Source of the DNA: Avena insularis
Lineage: Eukaryota; Streptophyta; Magnoliopsida; Poales; Poaceae
Length of the DNA stretch: 64,000 nucleotides
Assembly: GCA_023614405.1 (NCBI GenBank)
Contig: CM042697.1
Location: forward strand, 464,300,744 to 464,364,743
Direction of reading: 5' to 3'
Every line of letters starts with the position of its first letter. The first letter of the stretch is position 1. Below, in pieces: positions 32,283 through 44,398 of the stretch. The position numbers were made by a program, and so were the translations under genes. Below the pieces are notes generated by a model. It saw only the letters and a list, made by a program, of their open reading frames with translations, had not been told where the DNA came from and did not search any database.

Positions 32283-32345
32283 GAACGGGGAAGTTAAGCG
32301 TGCTAGAGCTGGAGTAGTATGAGGATGGGTGACCGGCCGGAAAGT
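32283..32345 (+). ncRNA. 5S rRNA-like segment (3' half, internal promoter region) inside the CACTA
   Basis: The 63 bases from GAACGGGGAAGTTAAGCGTG through GGATGGGTGACC to GGAAAGT align without gaps to the 3' half of plant 5S rRNA as I recall it (GAAGTTAAGCGTGCT ... AGGATGGGTGACC ... GGGAAGT), with about 13 differences. The blocks GAAGTTAAGCGTGCT and AGGATGGGTGACC are the box A and box C parts of the 5S internal control region bound by TFIIIA. The first about 45 bases of 5S rRNA are absent, and no T-run terminator follows at the right place, so this is not a functional 5S gene. It lies about 340 bases inside the right end of the CACTA. Confidence 0.7.
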
Positions 32346-32682
32346 TTGACTAAGACTGAAATTTAATCAAATATTAAGTGTAATTAATGTTGAAAATCTT
32401 TAAAGTGGGAGATTAACGAGTCAAACAATTCAAAGAATAAAAAAATTGAGAAAAAAATAAAATAAATAATAATTTAAAAAAAAATGTTTTTGCAACCGGC
32501 AAAGTTATACGGCAACGCCATGAAGAGCAAAGCCGTCGGCGTGCATCTGGACAACATTTGATACGCCGATGGCTTGTGTGTGCTCTGCCGAGAAAGACCT
32601 TTGCCGAGAAGGCTACACCGAGGGCATTTTGGCCTACGCCGACGGCTTTTTGCCCTCGGCGTAGCGCGCGCGTCCTGTAATG

Positions 32683-32980
32683 TATCGCCATGACTCTTCT
32701 TGCTTGCTGTGATTTTTGATGTATGCTCTTTTGCATGAAAAATAAAGGTCGATGCATTCATATATGATCGTATGGACCTGACACTTGTAACTCAACTAAA
32801 ATGATCTTCTCATTCTGTACATCCAGAAAACTACTCCAGAGTTCTTGACTTGTTCATCTCCTCGATACTCATTTGCTACTCTGCAGTTGCTTATCCTTGT
32901 CCACTGTTCCACTAACAAGATATTTTCATGGTCAAGATACCACACAGGCAAAAAAATATCCCTCGTATCGTCCGCACCGG
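32683..32980. other. Host flank continuing from 10206
   Basis: Sequence after the CACTA target duplication. It shows no coding potential and is probably the 3' untranslated or downstream region of the NLR remnant. It ends where a second CACTA terminus (CACTAGTAGAAAAC) begins. Confidence 0.5.
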
Positions 32981-33123
32981 CACTAGTAGAAAACAAGCTT
33001 TTCATTCGCTTGGGCCCAGAGCGTTTGTCCCGGTCACACCACGAACCGGGACTAATGCCACCGTTTGTTCCGGTTCGAGCGGCCGAAGATTCGTTCCGGA
33101 ACCGGAGAGCATTGGTCCCGGTT
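32981..33123 (+). mobile_element. CACTA terminal fragment (CACTAGTAGAAAAC type)
   Basis: Starts CACTAGTAGAAAACAAGC, a common Triticeae CACTA terminus. It has subterminal repeats of (G)TCCCGGTTCG / CGAACCGGGACTAA at 33034-33056, 33070-33078 and 33115-33124. It is cut at its right side by the Copia LTR beginning at about 33124. The rest of the element is not seen in the window. Confidence 0.8.
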
Positions 33124-33270
33124 CGTAAGAGACTATTCTATTGGAGGAATAACAACTTGTATTTCAGAGAGTCCAAAGGCCACAATATATAGTACATGTA
33201 CATGTGTAAATATGCAGGAAGCCCCCTAATCTAGTGGGAAAAATGCAATATACAAACATCTCTCTAACAG
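33124..33270 (-). repeat. 3' LTR of the short-LTR Copia element
   Basis: About 147 bases. On the minus strand it starts TGTTAGAGAGATGTTTG and ends AGTCTCTTACG (the expected final CA is CG here). The polypurine tract on the minus strand (GTTTGAGGGGGGC) abuts it at 33271. A very short LTR like this occurs in Ale/Tork-type Copia lineages. With the 5' LTR missing, the left border is inferred from the join with CACTA sequence. Confidence 0.65.
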
Positions 33271-33522
33271 CCCCCCTCAAACTCATGAGGGATCCACAAT
33301 ACTGAGTTTGAAGAGAGATAAACTATGTTGTGGTCTAGTCTGAGCCTTTGTAAAAAATATGTTCAACTGTAACTCTGCAGGCAGTAGCGGAGCTTCCTAG
33401 AAAAAGCTGGGCAGGCCAGTAGGCTTAAAGGAGACAAAAATAGATTGTTATTGGGCTAAATTTACGGGTACTAGGCAAGAAATCTACTAAGCTGGGCGGG
33501 CCATAGCCCGGCTTTGTTTCAA

Positions 33523-35456
33523 CTAAGCTCCGCCACTGTCTGCAGGCACATACTGGAGCGCAATAACCTGATCCTGCACTATAGCACGGACAAAAGAAGC
33601 ATCAACACCGATATGTTTGGTAAGCTCATGCTTTACCGGGTCACGTGCAATACTGATAGCACATGTACTGTCATACAAGAGAGTAGTGGGTGTCGTAACG
33701 GAGACACCAAAATCAGCAAATAACCACCGCAACCAAATCACCTCAGCAGTCAAAAGAGCCATAGCTCGCAACTCAAATCAGACTCGACGAAACTACTTGC
33801 TGTTTCTTGCCTTCCATGCAATAATAGAACCACCAAGAAACACACAGTAGGCAGAAAGTGAGCAGCGATCCGAAGGATCACTAGCCCATGTAGCATTAGA
33901 GTATGCCTGGAGTTGTAAGGAGTAGGAACGAGGGAAGAATAGACGACGTGTTTGCGTGCCACGAAGATAGCAAAGAACACGAAGGAGGTGACTATAATGA
34001 ACCGAAGTGGGAGAAGATACAAACTGACTTAGAATATGAACAGGATAGGCGAGTGACAGCAAGATAAACAAGGCTCCCAACAAGATGACGATAGTGTGTC
34101 GGGTTAGAGAGAGGATCACCATCAGAAGCGCGGAGCTGGACATTGAGCTCCATAGGAGTCTCGACGGTGCGCTCATCACCAAGGGCAGCACGAGTAAGGA
34201 GATCCTAGATATACTTTTCCTGGGAGATATAAAATCCATCAGAAGTGGAGGAAACCTCAATCCTAAGAAAGTAGCGAAGAGGACCAAGATCAGTCATAAG
34301 AAACTGCTCACGAAGACGGGCCTTAACAAAGGCAATATACTCAGAGTCATCACCGGTAGAAGAGGAGTAGAAGAGTGCGTCCATGAGGAGAAGTGTGAAC
34401 AAACAATGCAGGATCATGAGCACTAGGGGAGAAACCAGTGGCAGTCACCACAAAGGAAAAACGCTCAAACCAGGCACGAGGAGCCTGTTTTAGGCCATAA
34501 AGAGTGTGCCGAAGATGACAAACCATGCCATCAGGGACAGAGTACCCTAGAGGAGACTGCATGTAAACCTCCTCACGCAACTCATCATTGAGAAAGGCAT
34601 TCTGGACATCAAGCTGAGACACAGACTAGTGGCGAACAGAGGCCACGGCAAGAAGAGTATGCACAATGGTCATATAGGCCAACGGAGCAAACGTCTCATC
34701 ATAATCACGACCCTGCTCTTGCTGGAAGCCACAAGCCACAAGACGCGCTTTGTAGCGCTCAAGAGATCCATCAGAGCGAGTCTTAATCTTGTAGACCCAC
34801 TTGCATCTGATGGGACGAACACCGGGAGGAGGAGAGACAAGATCCCAGGTGCCAGTACGCTCAAGCGCAGCAATCTCCTCGGCCATGGCAAGCTACCACT
34901 CAGGATGGTGGGCAGCATCACGATAAGAAGTCGGCTCAAGGGAAACAGAAAGACCATAGTGACTAGGAGAGTAGCGATCAGGTGGACGACGATGGCGAGT
35001 AGGAAGAGGAGGAGCCATCTCATCAGAGGAAGAAGGCGCATCAGAGGGAGAACCATCAGAGGAAGCATCTGGGGCATGAGAGCGACGAGTATAATAAAAG
35101 GGAAAGGAAGACAATAAGGAGGTGGGGGAGGGGCAAAAGAGGAATGAGAAGTACGGGGTGGCGAGGAGGGTGGCGATGGGGAAGCATCAGCAAGGATGGG
35201 GAATGGAGGAGGATCAATATGAACAGAAGGTGGTGTGTCAGGAAACAATAGAAAAGACATGTCCTCCACCAAGAAAGACGAGGATGAGGGGCGCGGGTAG
35301 AAAGGACGCGACTCATCAAAAGTGACATCACAAGAAATATGCATCCTACGGCCAACAGGATCCCAACACCGATAGCCCTTATGCTCATCACTATATCCAA
35401 GAAAAAACACACTCAACGGACTGAGCGGTCAGTTTGGTGCGGTCATGAGGAGAAAG
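33523..35456 (-). pseudogene. Copia pol: integrase C-terminus, RT and RNase H, degenerate
   Basis: From 35416: VFFLGYSDEHKGYRCWDP, a Ser/Pro-rich linker with frame changes, then RT (CKWVYKIKTRSDGSLERYKA, ARLVACGFQQEQGRDYDETF, LDVQNAFLNDELREEVYM, YGLKQAPRAWFERF). At about 34352-34365 the frame passes from HGRTLLLLF to GDDSEYIAFVKARL with the YVDD box deleted, and stops follow. RNase H remains recognisable (DPSDRCSLSAYCVFLGGSII, ALLTAEVIWLRWLFADFGV, STCAISIARDPVKHELTKHI). The polymerase is inactive because the catalytic aspartates are missing. Confidence 0.85.
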
Positions 35457-38400
35457 TGTAGGGGTTCGTAGCATGGAAAAAAATTCTACCGCATGCACAC
35501 AAACAAGCCAAGATCTATCTACTAGATTGTAGCAACGAGTCGATAGAAGAACTCACCCTCGAAGATGCCAAAGCGGTTAACGAGAGCAGATTCTCGTGGG
35601 TGATGTAGTCGTACACTTGCCGATCTCAAGATCGCGTAGACGATCCATCCGGCGCTAAAGCAAGCGCTTCATGATAGGGTCACGTCGCAATTTCGATGAA
35701 GACCTTCCTCTCCCTTGTTCCAGCAGGCAGCGGAGGTTGTAGTTCTCCCTCGCAATTCCGACAGCACGACGGCGTTGTAAGGGTCCCAACCTTTAAATAA
35801 GGTAGAGTCCCCTGTGTTTACAATGCTAGTCCCTGGATCAATAGCTAGCATCCACAGTTAAGATGTAATATCAAGAAACAAAGGTCATAATACAACTTTA
35901 TAACCAGGAATAACATAATTTTATTACATCTTACATAGCTCATTTGGCTATTACATTACATTGCAGAAGAATATCTATAAGCATGGGGTCCTTCATCTTG
36001 AAAGTGCCACACGCAGACATGTTGGTTGTAGACTTTGTAATCCTAATCAATCAATCTTCTCTAAAACAATCAAACCTGCAACATCACAAGTTACAGCCAC
36101 AAGGGGTCAATACATTTGAATTGTATTGGCAAGTGATACTATGGTAGTATAGTGGAGTCTATCATCTATATGCATTTGGCTAAGTGGAGTTGAGGCTTGC
36201 ATTGCTCAAAATAGATTTTTACTTAACATTTGAAAACACTTTGCTTGACAAAATCATTTTTCTCAATCAAAGATTGAAGATCCTTTAACCCTTGTTCAAC
36301 CACAAGTTTTTAACTTAGAAATTTGAATGATGAGATTCTTGATTGCTTCCATGTCTTGATGCTCAAATTGTCCTTTACCAGGGACATGGCTAAGTACTTA
36401 GATTTTACACTCTGCAGAGGTGGTGCACTTTCCCCACAAGACTTGGTTTCACCAAAACAAGATCTTTCAGAAGCCTTCCCTTAGACCAAAATGGACGCGT
36501 TCCAACCTATCAAACTCTACCACCAACTGTCCATATGGCTAAGTTCTTGCAACCTATATGATCCAGGCAGAGCCCATAATGCCAAGTGGCTGCACTTGAA
36601 GCTTCTCAACATTTGACATCTCAAATCTCTTTGTTCCTGGGTGGCAATCCACAAGTGAGATACACAAGGTCAACCATAGACATGGGCCTTGTGAACCACT
36701 CAACCAAAAACCACCAAGCAATTACCATTCCACCCAGGTGATTCATTAACTTAGTTGTTTTATTAAACAAAAACACAAGTCCTCAGACTTAGAAATTTTC
36801 CACAGTATGAATATATTTCCACCCTTGTTTTCCATTAGCTAAGCTAAGCATGATAGTAGTAGGAGTCTTAACTTAGGAAATATTCCAATAAGGTTTCATC
36901 TATTAGGTTTTCCTATAGCAAGGTTTATACTTAGCAAAATTTCATGCAAGTTTTACTTAGAGAAATCACTAATGCATAGTGAAAGTAATGGGAAAAAAGT
37001 ATGAAGCATCACTTGACTTTTTGGTAGAGTTTAGGTTCACTCCTTGTCCTTGCAACAATCACACTCTTCAAGTCACTACAATTCAATCAAGCAAGGTACA
37101 ATCTCAATCTACCAATCAAGCAAAACATCACATAAAATGATAAAGTCAAGGTAATGCATGCAAGCATGCCAAGCTTTGTTTTATTTGAAAAAGTGGTTCC
37201 TAATGGGTCATGAACATTTGAAAACATATAATGGTCATTTTATAAGGTGGCAAAGTCATTTGCAAAAAGGTTTTACTTCATAAACCATTTTCAAAACAAA
37301 GTATCATTTTATGTGGTGTTGAAATATTTTTACTAGGGCATTACTCTATAGGGTTCACCAAAATATGTTTTCAAACCATAAAACTTGGTGTTTGGGGTCA
37401 GAGAGTTTAAAAACAAAACATTTTCCCAAAAGTTTTCTTCCAAAACCATTTTCAATAAATAAACCATATTTTTATTTGACTAGAAATGGTTTTAAATCAA
37501 AGAATCATTATTTTGTGTCACCAAATACATTTTTGAAACCACAAAGTGTTTCCTAGGGTCAGTAGGTTCAAAATACACCATTTGCCAAAGATTTTATCCC
37601 CAAAATCATTTTTGAACAATTTTTATAATCTTAACAAGCATACAAATGTTTCTGCAAAAACAAACATTTTAACAGAAGCTTTTTGCTAAACAAAGGGCAT
37701 GGTAGGCTAGGGCTTGTTCCACTGATTCCATTGATATAAAGTTTGTAATTTTCGGACGTGTGGATCAAAAGTTATAAGAGTTTCAAATCTGCATCTAAAT
37801 TAGATTCAAATTTTGTTTTTAAACAGAAACTGGCCACGCGTCATGTTCCTATTGGGCGGTACCGGTTCGTCTGGATCACATGCTGCAGGCTGTTGGATCT
37901 AACTGATATCGCACGGTGCAGGTTCTCTCTTACCCCTTCGCTCACTTTCTTTCCTAGCCGCTGGATGATGATCTTACGGTTCTCAAGAGGTTGACCTAAG
38001 TCTGGCGGTGCAGCGACGGTGGCTGGCGGCGGCGAGGTCAGATGGTGGCGGCGCTGGTGAAACAGGAAGCGAGAGAAGAGGAGGAGAGGCTCACCGTGAT
38101 CGCAAGGACGTGGGGAAGCTCGACGTGCTAGTTGCATACGGAGGGGCGCTCGCATGTGCTGGCGATTGCTCACCGGAGTTGCTCCTGGCATCGGGTGCGT
38201 TCAGGTGTCGCTGGGGATGTTGCTAGAGAGCACGGGAGATGGAACAGAGGTTGCGGTTAGCTTCGTACTTGGTTCACTGACAAGCGAGCATCAACGAGAG
38301 GACAGGGGGTTGTTAGATTCTACCTGAAATGCTCGACGGAGCAATGGCAGACGGCGGCGCACGCTCGGTGTCGACGAAGCCGAGGTTACAGGGCACTCGC

Positions 38401-41400
38401 GGATGAATGAGTGGCACGGGGAGACGCGCCAGGAGGTGGGGAGTATGTGTGCATGGTCGATGAGGCAAGGGGAGGCGCGGGGTCGCCGGAATTTGCACCA
38501 GAGCGTCGTCGGAACAGAGGGAGTGCCAGCTCAAATCGTGGCAGCCTGGGGGCAAGGGAGGCCTGGCGACAGAGGGGACAAGGGAGGCCTGGCGACAGAG
38601 AGGGGAGAGGGACGCTTAAATGCGCGCGGTCACGGGGCTGATTCAACGCGTGGTTAAGACGTATTACGCCAGACTTAATTTGCCTGCAACGGCCGGCGAG
38701 GGGGAGGGCGTAGTCCGCGGGTGGGGAAGAAGAGAAGAGAACGTGGCTGTGGGGCCTAGTGTCAGCGAGAAAGGGAGTGAGGGGGAGGGTCCATTCGTCA
38801 GTTTCCTCGCGGGTTCCTTTCGCGGTGAAAACGATTCGCTCGCTGAGAGGGAGAGGTGGGCTAGGTTGGGCTGGAATGGGCTTAGCTGGGCTGGATTGTT
38901 TCTCCTCTTTTTTTTTATTCAGTAGTCTTTTTCTTTTTCTAATTGATTTTCTGTTTTGAATTTTAACCAACAATTCAATCAAAAAAACAAACATTCAAAC
39001 AATTCAAACATTCACCACACTCGTAATTGAATCTGGTTCTGTTTATCAACATAAACCAATCCCAAAATAAAATAATTTTATTCTTTTTAGGATCTATTTA
39101 ATAATTAAATAAAATAGATCTTAATTATTAATTCAAATAGGTTTTGATTTATTTAATAAAATCTCCATTTGAAATCTAAATATTTTCAAAACCAAATCAG
39201 TAGGTTTTATTTGAAAATATAAGATACTTGGGAAACTTGTTTTAAAATAAAATAACATTTTTATTTTAGGGTCCATTAATAATTAAATACAATAGACCTT
39301 AGTCATTAAATCAAAAAGGGTTTATTTTATTAAAAACTTTATTTTGAAATCTAAAATAAAACCAAAACACTTCAGTAGGTTTTATTTGAGAATATAAAAT
39401 ACTTGGAAAACTTATTTAAATAAATAAATAAGTTTTAGTGTTTATTTAAAATAGGAAAGCCTTTACTTAAATAAAATTGGATATTAAATCCTTATTATTT
39501 TGTTTAAATAAACTTTTACTCTTTTAAATCAAAAGAAAACATTTTATTTCAAAAGCTTGGCCAAGGTTTAATTTGGCTCTATAAAATAATCCTTATTTAT
39601 AAATCTATCTTTTCTGTTGAAACCAAATCTTTTTATTGAAAGATCCAAAATAATAATTTTAAATATTTTGAAGTTTATTGTTTATTTATCCCTTTAGGAC
39701 TTTATTTGATCCAAATAGGTTTTGAAAGTTTCCAAATGGATTCAAAAAGTTTCTTCTCACCCTGAAAATCAACAAAGTTTTATTTTATTCCTTTAGTTTT
39801 CACATTACAAGATTTGGAAAATCTTGGGATGTGACAGGCGTGGTGTCGGAAGTAGAGGGAAGATCCCGCAGGGCTTCGCCTAAGCCGGATGCGAGTTATG
39901 GTGGATTAGGGTTTCCCGGAAAACTAGGGTTTAGAGATCCGGGAGGAGGAGGAGGTGTCGGCAGCGGCTAGGGCGGCGGTGCTGACAAGTGCGTGATGGC
40001 AAGCCAAGCGGCGGCGGTAGCGGCGGCGGCGGCGGCTCATGGAGAGGGCTTGGAACTTGTGTTGTTTGGGGCAGGCCTCCCCTTCTATTTATGTGAGGGA
40101 GGGGCAGCCTTGAGAGGGGTGGGTTTCAATCCAAACCCAAACCCAAGTTGGATTGAGAGAAGGACTTGTTTCTTCTCCCACTAGGAAACCATTGTTCCAG
40201 TTTGACTTTTCAAACTTCCCGTTTGACTTTCAATTTAGAGCTTTATTTCTCTCTTGCATATGCCAACACCAAGTGACCTTGGACATCATCCAATCATTCC
40301 ACTTACCCATGACACATTCATGGACCATTCTCCTTTCGGACCGGTGAACCTTCTAGACCCTTCTAGAACCTCTCCGATGAAATCATCGGAAACTTTCCCG
40401 AACTCCGAAATAGGACTTTCCTTATATGAATCTTATTCTCTAGACCATTCCGGATCTCCTCGTGATATCCCGGATCCCATCCGAGACTCTGAACAACATT
40501 CGTTATCCCTACTAACATTCCATATCTACTAAACAACATCGAATCCTTAAGTGTGTCTCCCTACGGTTCGTGAATTATGCGGACATGACCGAGACACTTG
40601 TCCAATCAATAACCAATAGAGGAATCTAGAAATTCATATGGCTCCCACATATTTCTATGATTACTTTGCGATCGAATGAACCACTTACATATGATACCAA
40701 TTTTCCTTTGTCTCACGATAGTTTACTTATCCGAGGTTTTGATCGTCGGTATCTCTACATACCTAGTTCAACCTCGTTACCGATAAGTACTCTTTTCTTG
40801 TTCCCGTGGTATTGATCCCTTGTGAGCCAGTCACATGCTTGCAAGCTAATTGGATGACATTCCACCGAGAGGGCCCACAGTATATCTATCCGTCATATGG
40901 ATGGACAAATCCCACTCTTGATCCATGTGCCTCAACCCATACTTTCCGAACACTCAATGCCATCTTTATAGCCACCCAGTTACGGTGTGGTGTTTGACGT
41001 CATCAAAGTAACCTTCCGGTGATGGTGATTAGCATGATCTCATGGTCAAAGGAATTAGGTTACTATGTATTAGAAAGCTTATAGCAATTGAACTATTAAA
41101 ATGACTTGATCTTTATGCTACGCTTATCTATAGGAGTATGTCCATCATACCATTCTCCTAATGATATGATCTTGTTGTTAACAACATCTCAATGTTCATG
41201 ATCGAGAAACCACGATCATCTATTAACCAACAAGCTAGTATTATAAAGAGGCTTTAGTAGGGACTCTATTTTAGTTTACAAATCACACAAGTATTAATGT
41301 TTCCGGTTAATACTGTTATAGCATGAATGTAAACATTTATCATAAACACAAAGATATAATAATAACTACATTTATTATTGCCTCTAGGGCATATCTCCAA

Positions 41401-41402
41401 CA
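35457..41402 (-). repeat. 3' LTR of the Angela element (split)
   Basis: Two parts, 35457-35775 and 39842-41402, separated by the solo LTR and its second target copy. Together they are about 1.88 kb, like the 5' LTR (1,876 bp). One block differs strongly: around 35653-35690 this copy has unrelated sequence where the 5' LTR has 46805-46850, probably a local replacement. Confidence 0.9.
35776..39836 (-). repeat. Solo LTR of a large-LTR Gypsy-type element (4,061 bp)
   Basis: TGTAAGGGTCCC...GGGATGTGACA with a perfect 5-bp target duplication GGCGT (35771-35775 and 39837-39841). The same site in the uninterrupted Angela LTR (46925-46932) reads GGCGTGG once. There is no internal domain and no second LTR, so it is a solo LTR left by recombination between two LTRs. 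It resembles the chromovirus LTRs in plan: a block with CACTCTGCAGAGG (36409), a GC-rich zone (37850-38880), then an AT-rich zone. The GC-rich zone has open frames in several phases (for example 38386-38994 on the minus strand) that I do not regard as genes. The same family reappears inverted from 60813. Confidence 0.9.
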
Positions 41403-41631
41403 GTCTCCCACTTGCACTAGAGTCAACTAATCTAGATTACATGGTAATATATTGAACACCCATGGCGGTTTGGTGCTGGTCATGTTTGGCCCTCGGGAGA
41501 GGTTTAGTCAACGGATCCGCCACATTCATATCTGTCTGTACTTTGCAAATATTTATGCCACCATCTTGGACATGCTCTCGAATAGCGTGAAAACGTAGCT
41601 TGATGTGCTTCAGCTTCTTGTGTGACCTTGG

Positions 41632-44398
41632 TTATTGCGCATTGGCTATGGCGCCCATGTTATCACAATAGATAGACATTGGATCCAGCGCACTTGGAAC
41701 CACATCGAGCTCTGTAATGAACTCCTTCATCCATATCGCCTCTTGTGAAGCCTCCGAAGCAGCTATGTATTTCGATTCAGTTGAAGATCTCGCCACAACG
41801 CTTTGCTTTGCACTCCTCCAGCTAACTGTTGCACCATTCAAAGTAAATAGGTATCCAGATTGAGATTTAGAATCATCAGGATCGGTGTTCCAACTAGCGT
41901 CGGTGTAACCATTAACAACAAGTTGTTCATCACCTCCATAAGAAAGAACCATATCCTTAGTTCTTCTCAAGTACTTAAGGACGTTTTGATCACGTCAATG
42001 ATCCACTCCTGGATCACTTTGATATCTGCTAGTCAAACTAACAACATATGCAATGTCGGGTCTAGTACATAGCATGGCATACATAAGAGATCCTATGGCT
42101 GAGGCATAGGGAGTTTTACTCATCCTTTCTCTATCTTCTGCCGTTGCAGGTCTTTGAGTTTTACTCAAGGTCGTATTGGGCAACATGGGCAAGAACCCTT
42201 TCTTGCTATCTTCCATTCCAAACATCTTTAGAACTTTGTCCAAATATGTACTTTGTGACAATGATATCAGGCGTTTCGATCTATCTCTATAAATCTTTAT
42301 GCCTAATATATAAGCTGCTTTGCCAAGATCTTTCATTGAAAAACTATTATTCAAATAATCCTTGACATTACTAAAAAGATCTACATCATTCCCAATCAAC
42401 ATTATGTCATCTACATATAGTATTAAGAATGCTACAGAGCTCCCACTCACTTTCTTGTAAATGCAAGCTTCTCCATAAGTTTGTATAAAACCAAAGCTTT
42501 TGATTACCTTATCAAAATGTTGATTCCAACTTCGGGATGCTTGTTTCAATCCATATATGGACCGTTGAAGTTTGCACACCTTGTTAGCATCTTTAGGATC
42601 GACAAAACCTTTGGGTTGCATCATATACAACTCTTCATCAATGTCTCCATTGAGGAACGCCGTTTTGACATCCATCTACCATATCTCATAATCATAATAT
42701 GCAGTGATTGCTAACATAATCCTCACAGACTTTAGTTGCTACTGGTGAGAAAGTCTCATCATAGTCAACTCCTTGAATTTGTCGAAACCCTTTTGCGACA
42801 AATCGAGCTTTATAGACAGTAACATTACCATCAGCATCTGTTTTCTTCTTGAAAATCCATTTGTTCTCGACAGCCTTCCGGCCATCCGGTAAGTCCACCA
42901 AAGTCCATACTTGGTTTTCGTACATGGATCCAATCTCGGATTTCATGGCTTCTTGCCATTTATTGGAATCCGGGCTCATCATTGCTTCCTCATACGTCGC
43001 AGGGTCATCGGTGTTGTCCACCAACATGACACTCATAACGGGATCATACCAATCAGGAGTGGTACGAGTTCTCGTTGACCTGCGAGGTTTCGTAGTAACT
43101 TCACCCGAACTTTCATCATCAACATCATTAGCTTCCTCTCTTATTGGTGTAGGCGCCACAGGAACTACTTCCGGTGCTGCGCTACTCGCAAGTTCGAGAG
43201 AAGGTTCAACAACCTCGTCAAGTTCTACTTTCCTTCCAGTTACTTCTTTCGAGAGAAATTCCTTCTCTAGAAAGGATCCATTCTTGGCAACGAAGATTTT
43301 GCCCTCGGATCTATGATAGAAGGTATACCCAATAGTTTCCTTCGGGTATCCTATGAAGACGCATTTTTCCGCTTTGGGTTCAAGCTTGTCCGGCTGTAAC
43401 TTTTTTACATACACTTCGCAACCCCAAACTTTAAGGAACGACAATTTAGGTTTCTTCCCAAACCATAATTCATATGTTGTCGTTTCAACGGATTTAGATG
43501 GTGCCCTATTTAAAGTGAATGCGGCTGTTTCTAATGCATAACCCCAAAATGATAGCGGTAAATCTGTAAGTGACATCATAGAACGAACCATATCTAAGAG
43601 AGTTCGATTACGACGTTCGGACACACCATTACGCTGTGGTGTTCCCGGCGGTGTCAATTGTGAATGTATTCCGCATTTCTTCAAATGCTCGCCAAACTCG
43701 TAACTTAGATATTCACCTCCACGATCAGATCGTAGAAATTTAATCTTCTTGTTACGCTGATTCTCTACCTCACTTTGAAATTCCTTAAACTTCTCGAAAG
43801 TTTCGGACTTATGTTTCATGAAATAGATATACCCATATCTACTCAAGTCATACGTGAAGGTAAGAACATAACGATAACCACCACGCGATGCTACACTCAT
43901 TGGGACACACACATCGGTATGTATGATTTCCAATAAGTCCGTAGCTCGCTCCATCATACCAGAAAATGGAGTCTTAGTCATTTTACCCATCAGACATGCT
44001 TCGCATCTTTCAAGTGATTCGAAATCAAGTGATTCGAGAAGTCCATCGAAATGGAGTTTCTTCATACGCTTCACTCCAATGTGACCAAGACGACAGTGCC
44101 ACATATAGGTCGAGTTATCGCTCAATTTCAAACGTTTAGCTTCAATGTTATTAATGTGTGTATTACTACAATCGAGATTCAATAAGAATAGACCATCTAT
44201 CAAAGGTGCATGTGCATAAAACATATTACTCATATAAATCGAACAACCATTATTCTCGGACTTAAACAAGTAACCGTCTCGCAGTAAACATGATCCAGAT
44301 ATAATGTTCATGCTCAACGCAGGCACCAAATAACAATTATTTAAGTATAAAACTAATCCCGATGGTAGATGAAGAGGTAGCGTGCCGACCGCGATCAC
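41632..44398 (-). pseudogene. Angela pol: protease end, integrase, RT and RNase H, degenerate
   Basis: The integrase zinc region (WHCRLGHIGVKRMKKLH, CEACLMGKMTKTPFSG), then the core with Asp in LEIIHTDVCVPM, Asp in LRSDRGGEYLSYEF and Glu in NGVSERRNRTLLDM. RT follows: WIFKKKTDADGNVTVYKA, then a frameshift and a stop near 42676-42700, MDVKTAFLNGDIDEELYM, YGLKQASRSWNQHF and an intact YVDD (about 42408-42419). RNase H (SQSGYLFTLNGATVSWRS, IYCDNMGAIANAQ) is broken by stops near 41993 and 41630. In this family pol is normally one frame with gag, so at least four lesions are needed to explain the present state. Confidence 0.9.

Larger units (their letters stand above)
10207..32682. mobile_element. 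Small non-autonomous CACTA element, split by a 19.7-kb Gypsy insertion
   Basis: Left end CACTACAGTAATGG at 10207; right end CCTGTAATG at 32682 (the expected TAGTG has one change, to TAATG). The 3-bp target duplication is TAT (10204-10206, 32683-32685). Both ends carry many CCGTCGGCGTA / CCCTCGGCGTA subterminal motifs in both orientations (10225-10350 and 32520-32665), typical of grass CACTA elements. Without the Gypsy element (10771-30489 plus one target copy) it is about 2.75 kb, with no transposase. It contains tandem 670-bp repeats and a 5S rRNA-like segment. Confidence 0.85.

Noticed and set aside
32283..32345. Functional 5S rRNA gene
   Set aside because: Only the 3' half is recognisable, with about one fifth of positions changed. 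No 5' half, no terminator, no tandem 5S unit.
38386..38994. A 202-codon minus-strand frame in the solo LTR, and plus-strand frames over it
   Set aside because: GC-rich sequence open in several phases on both strands. No domain, and the related copy at 62000-62900 does not keep the frame.
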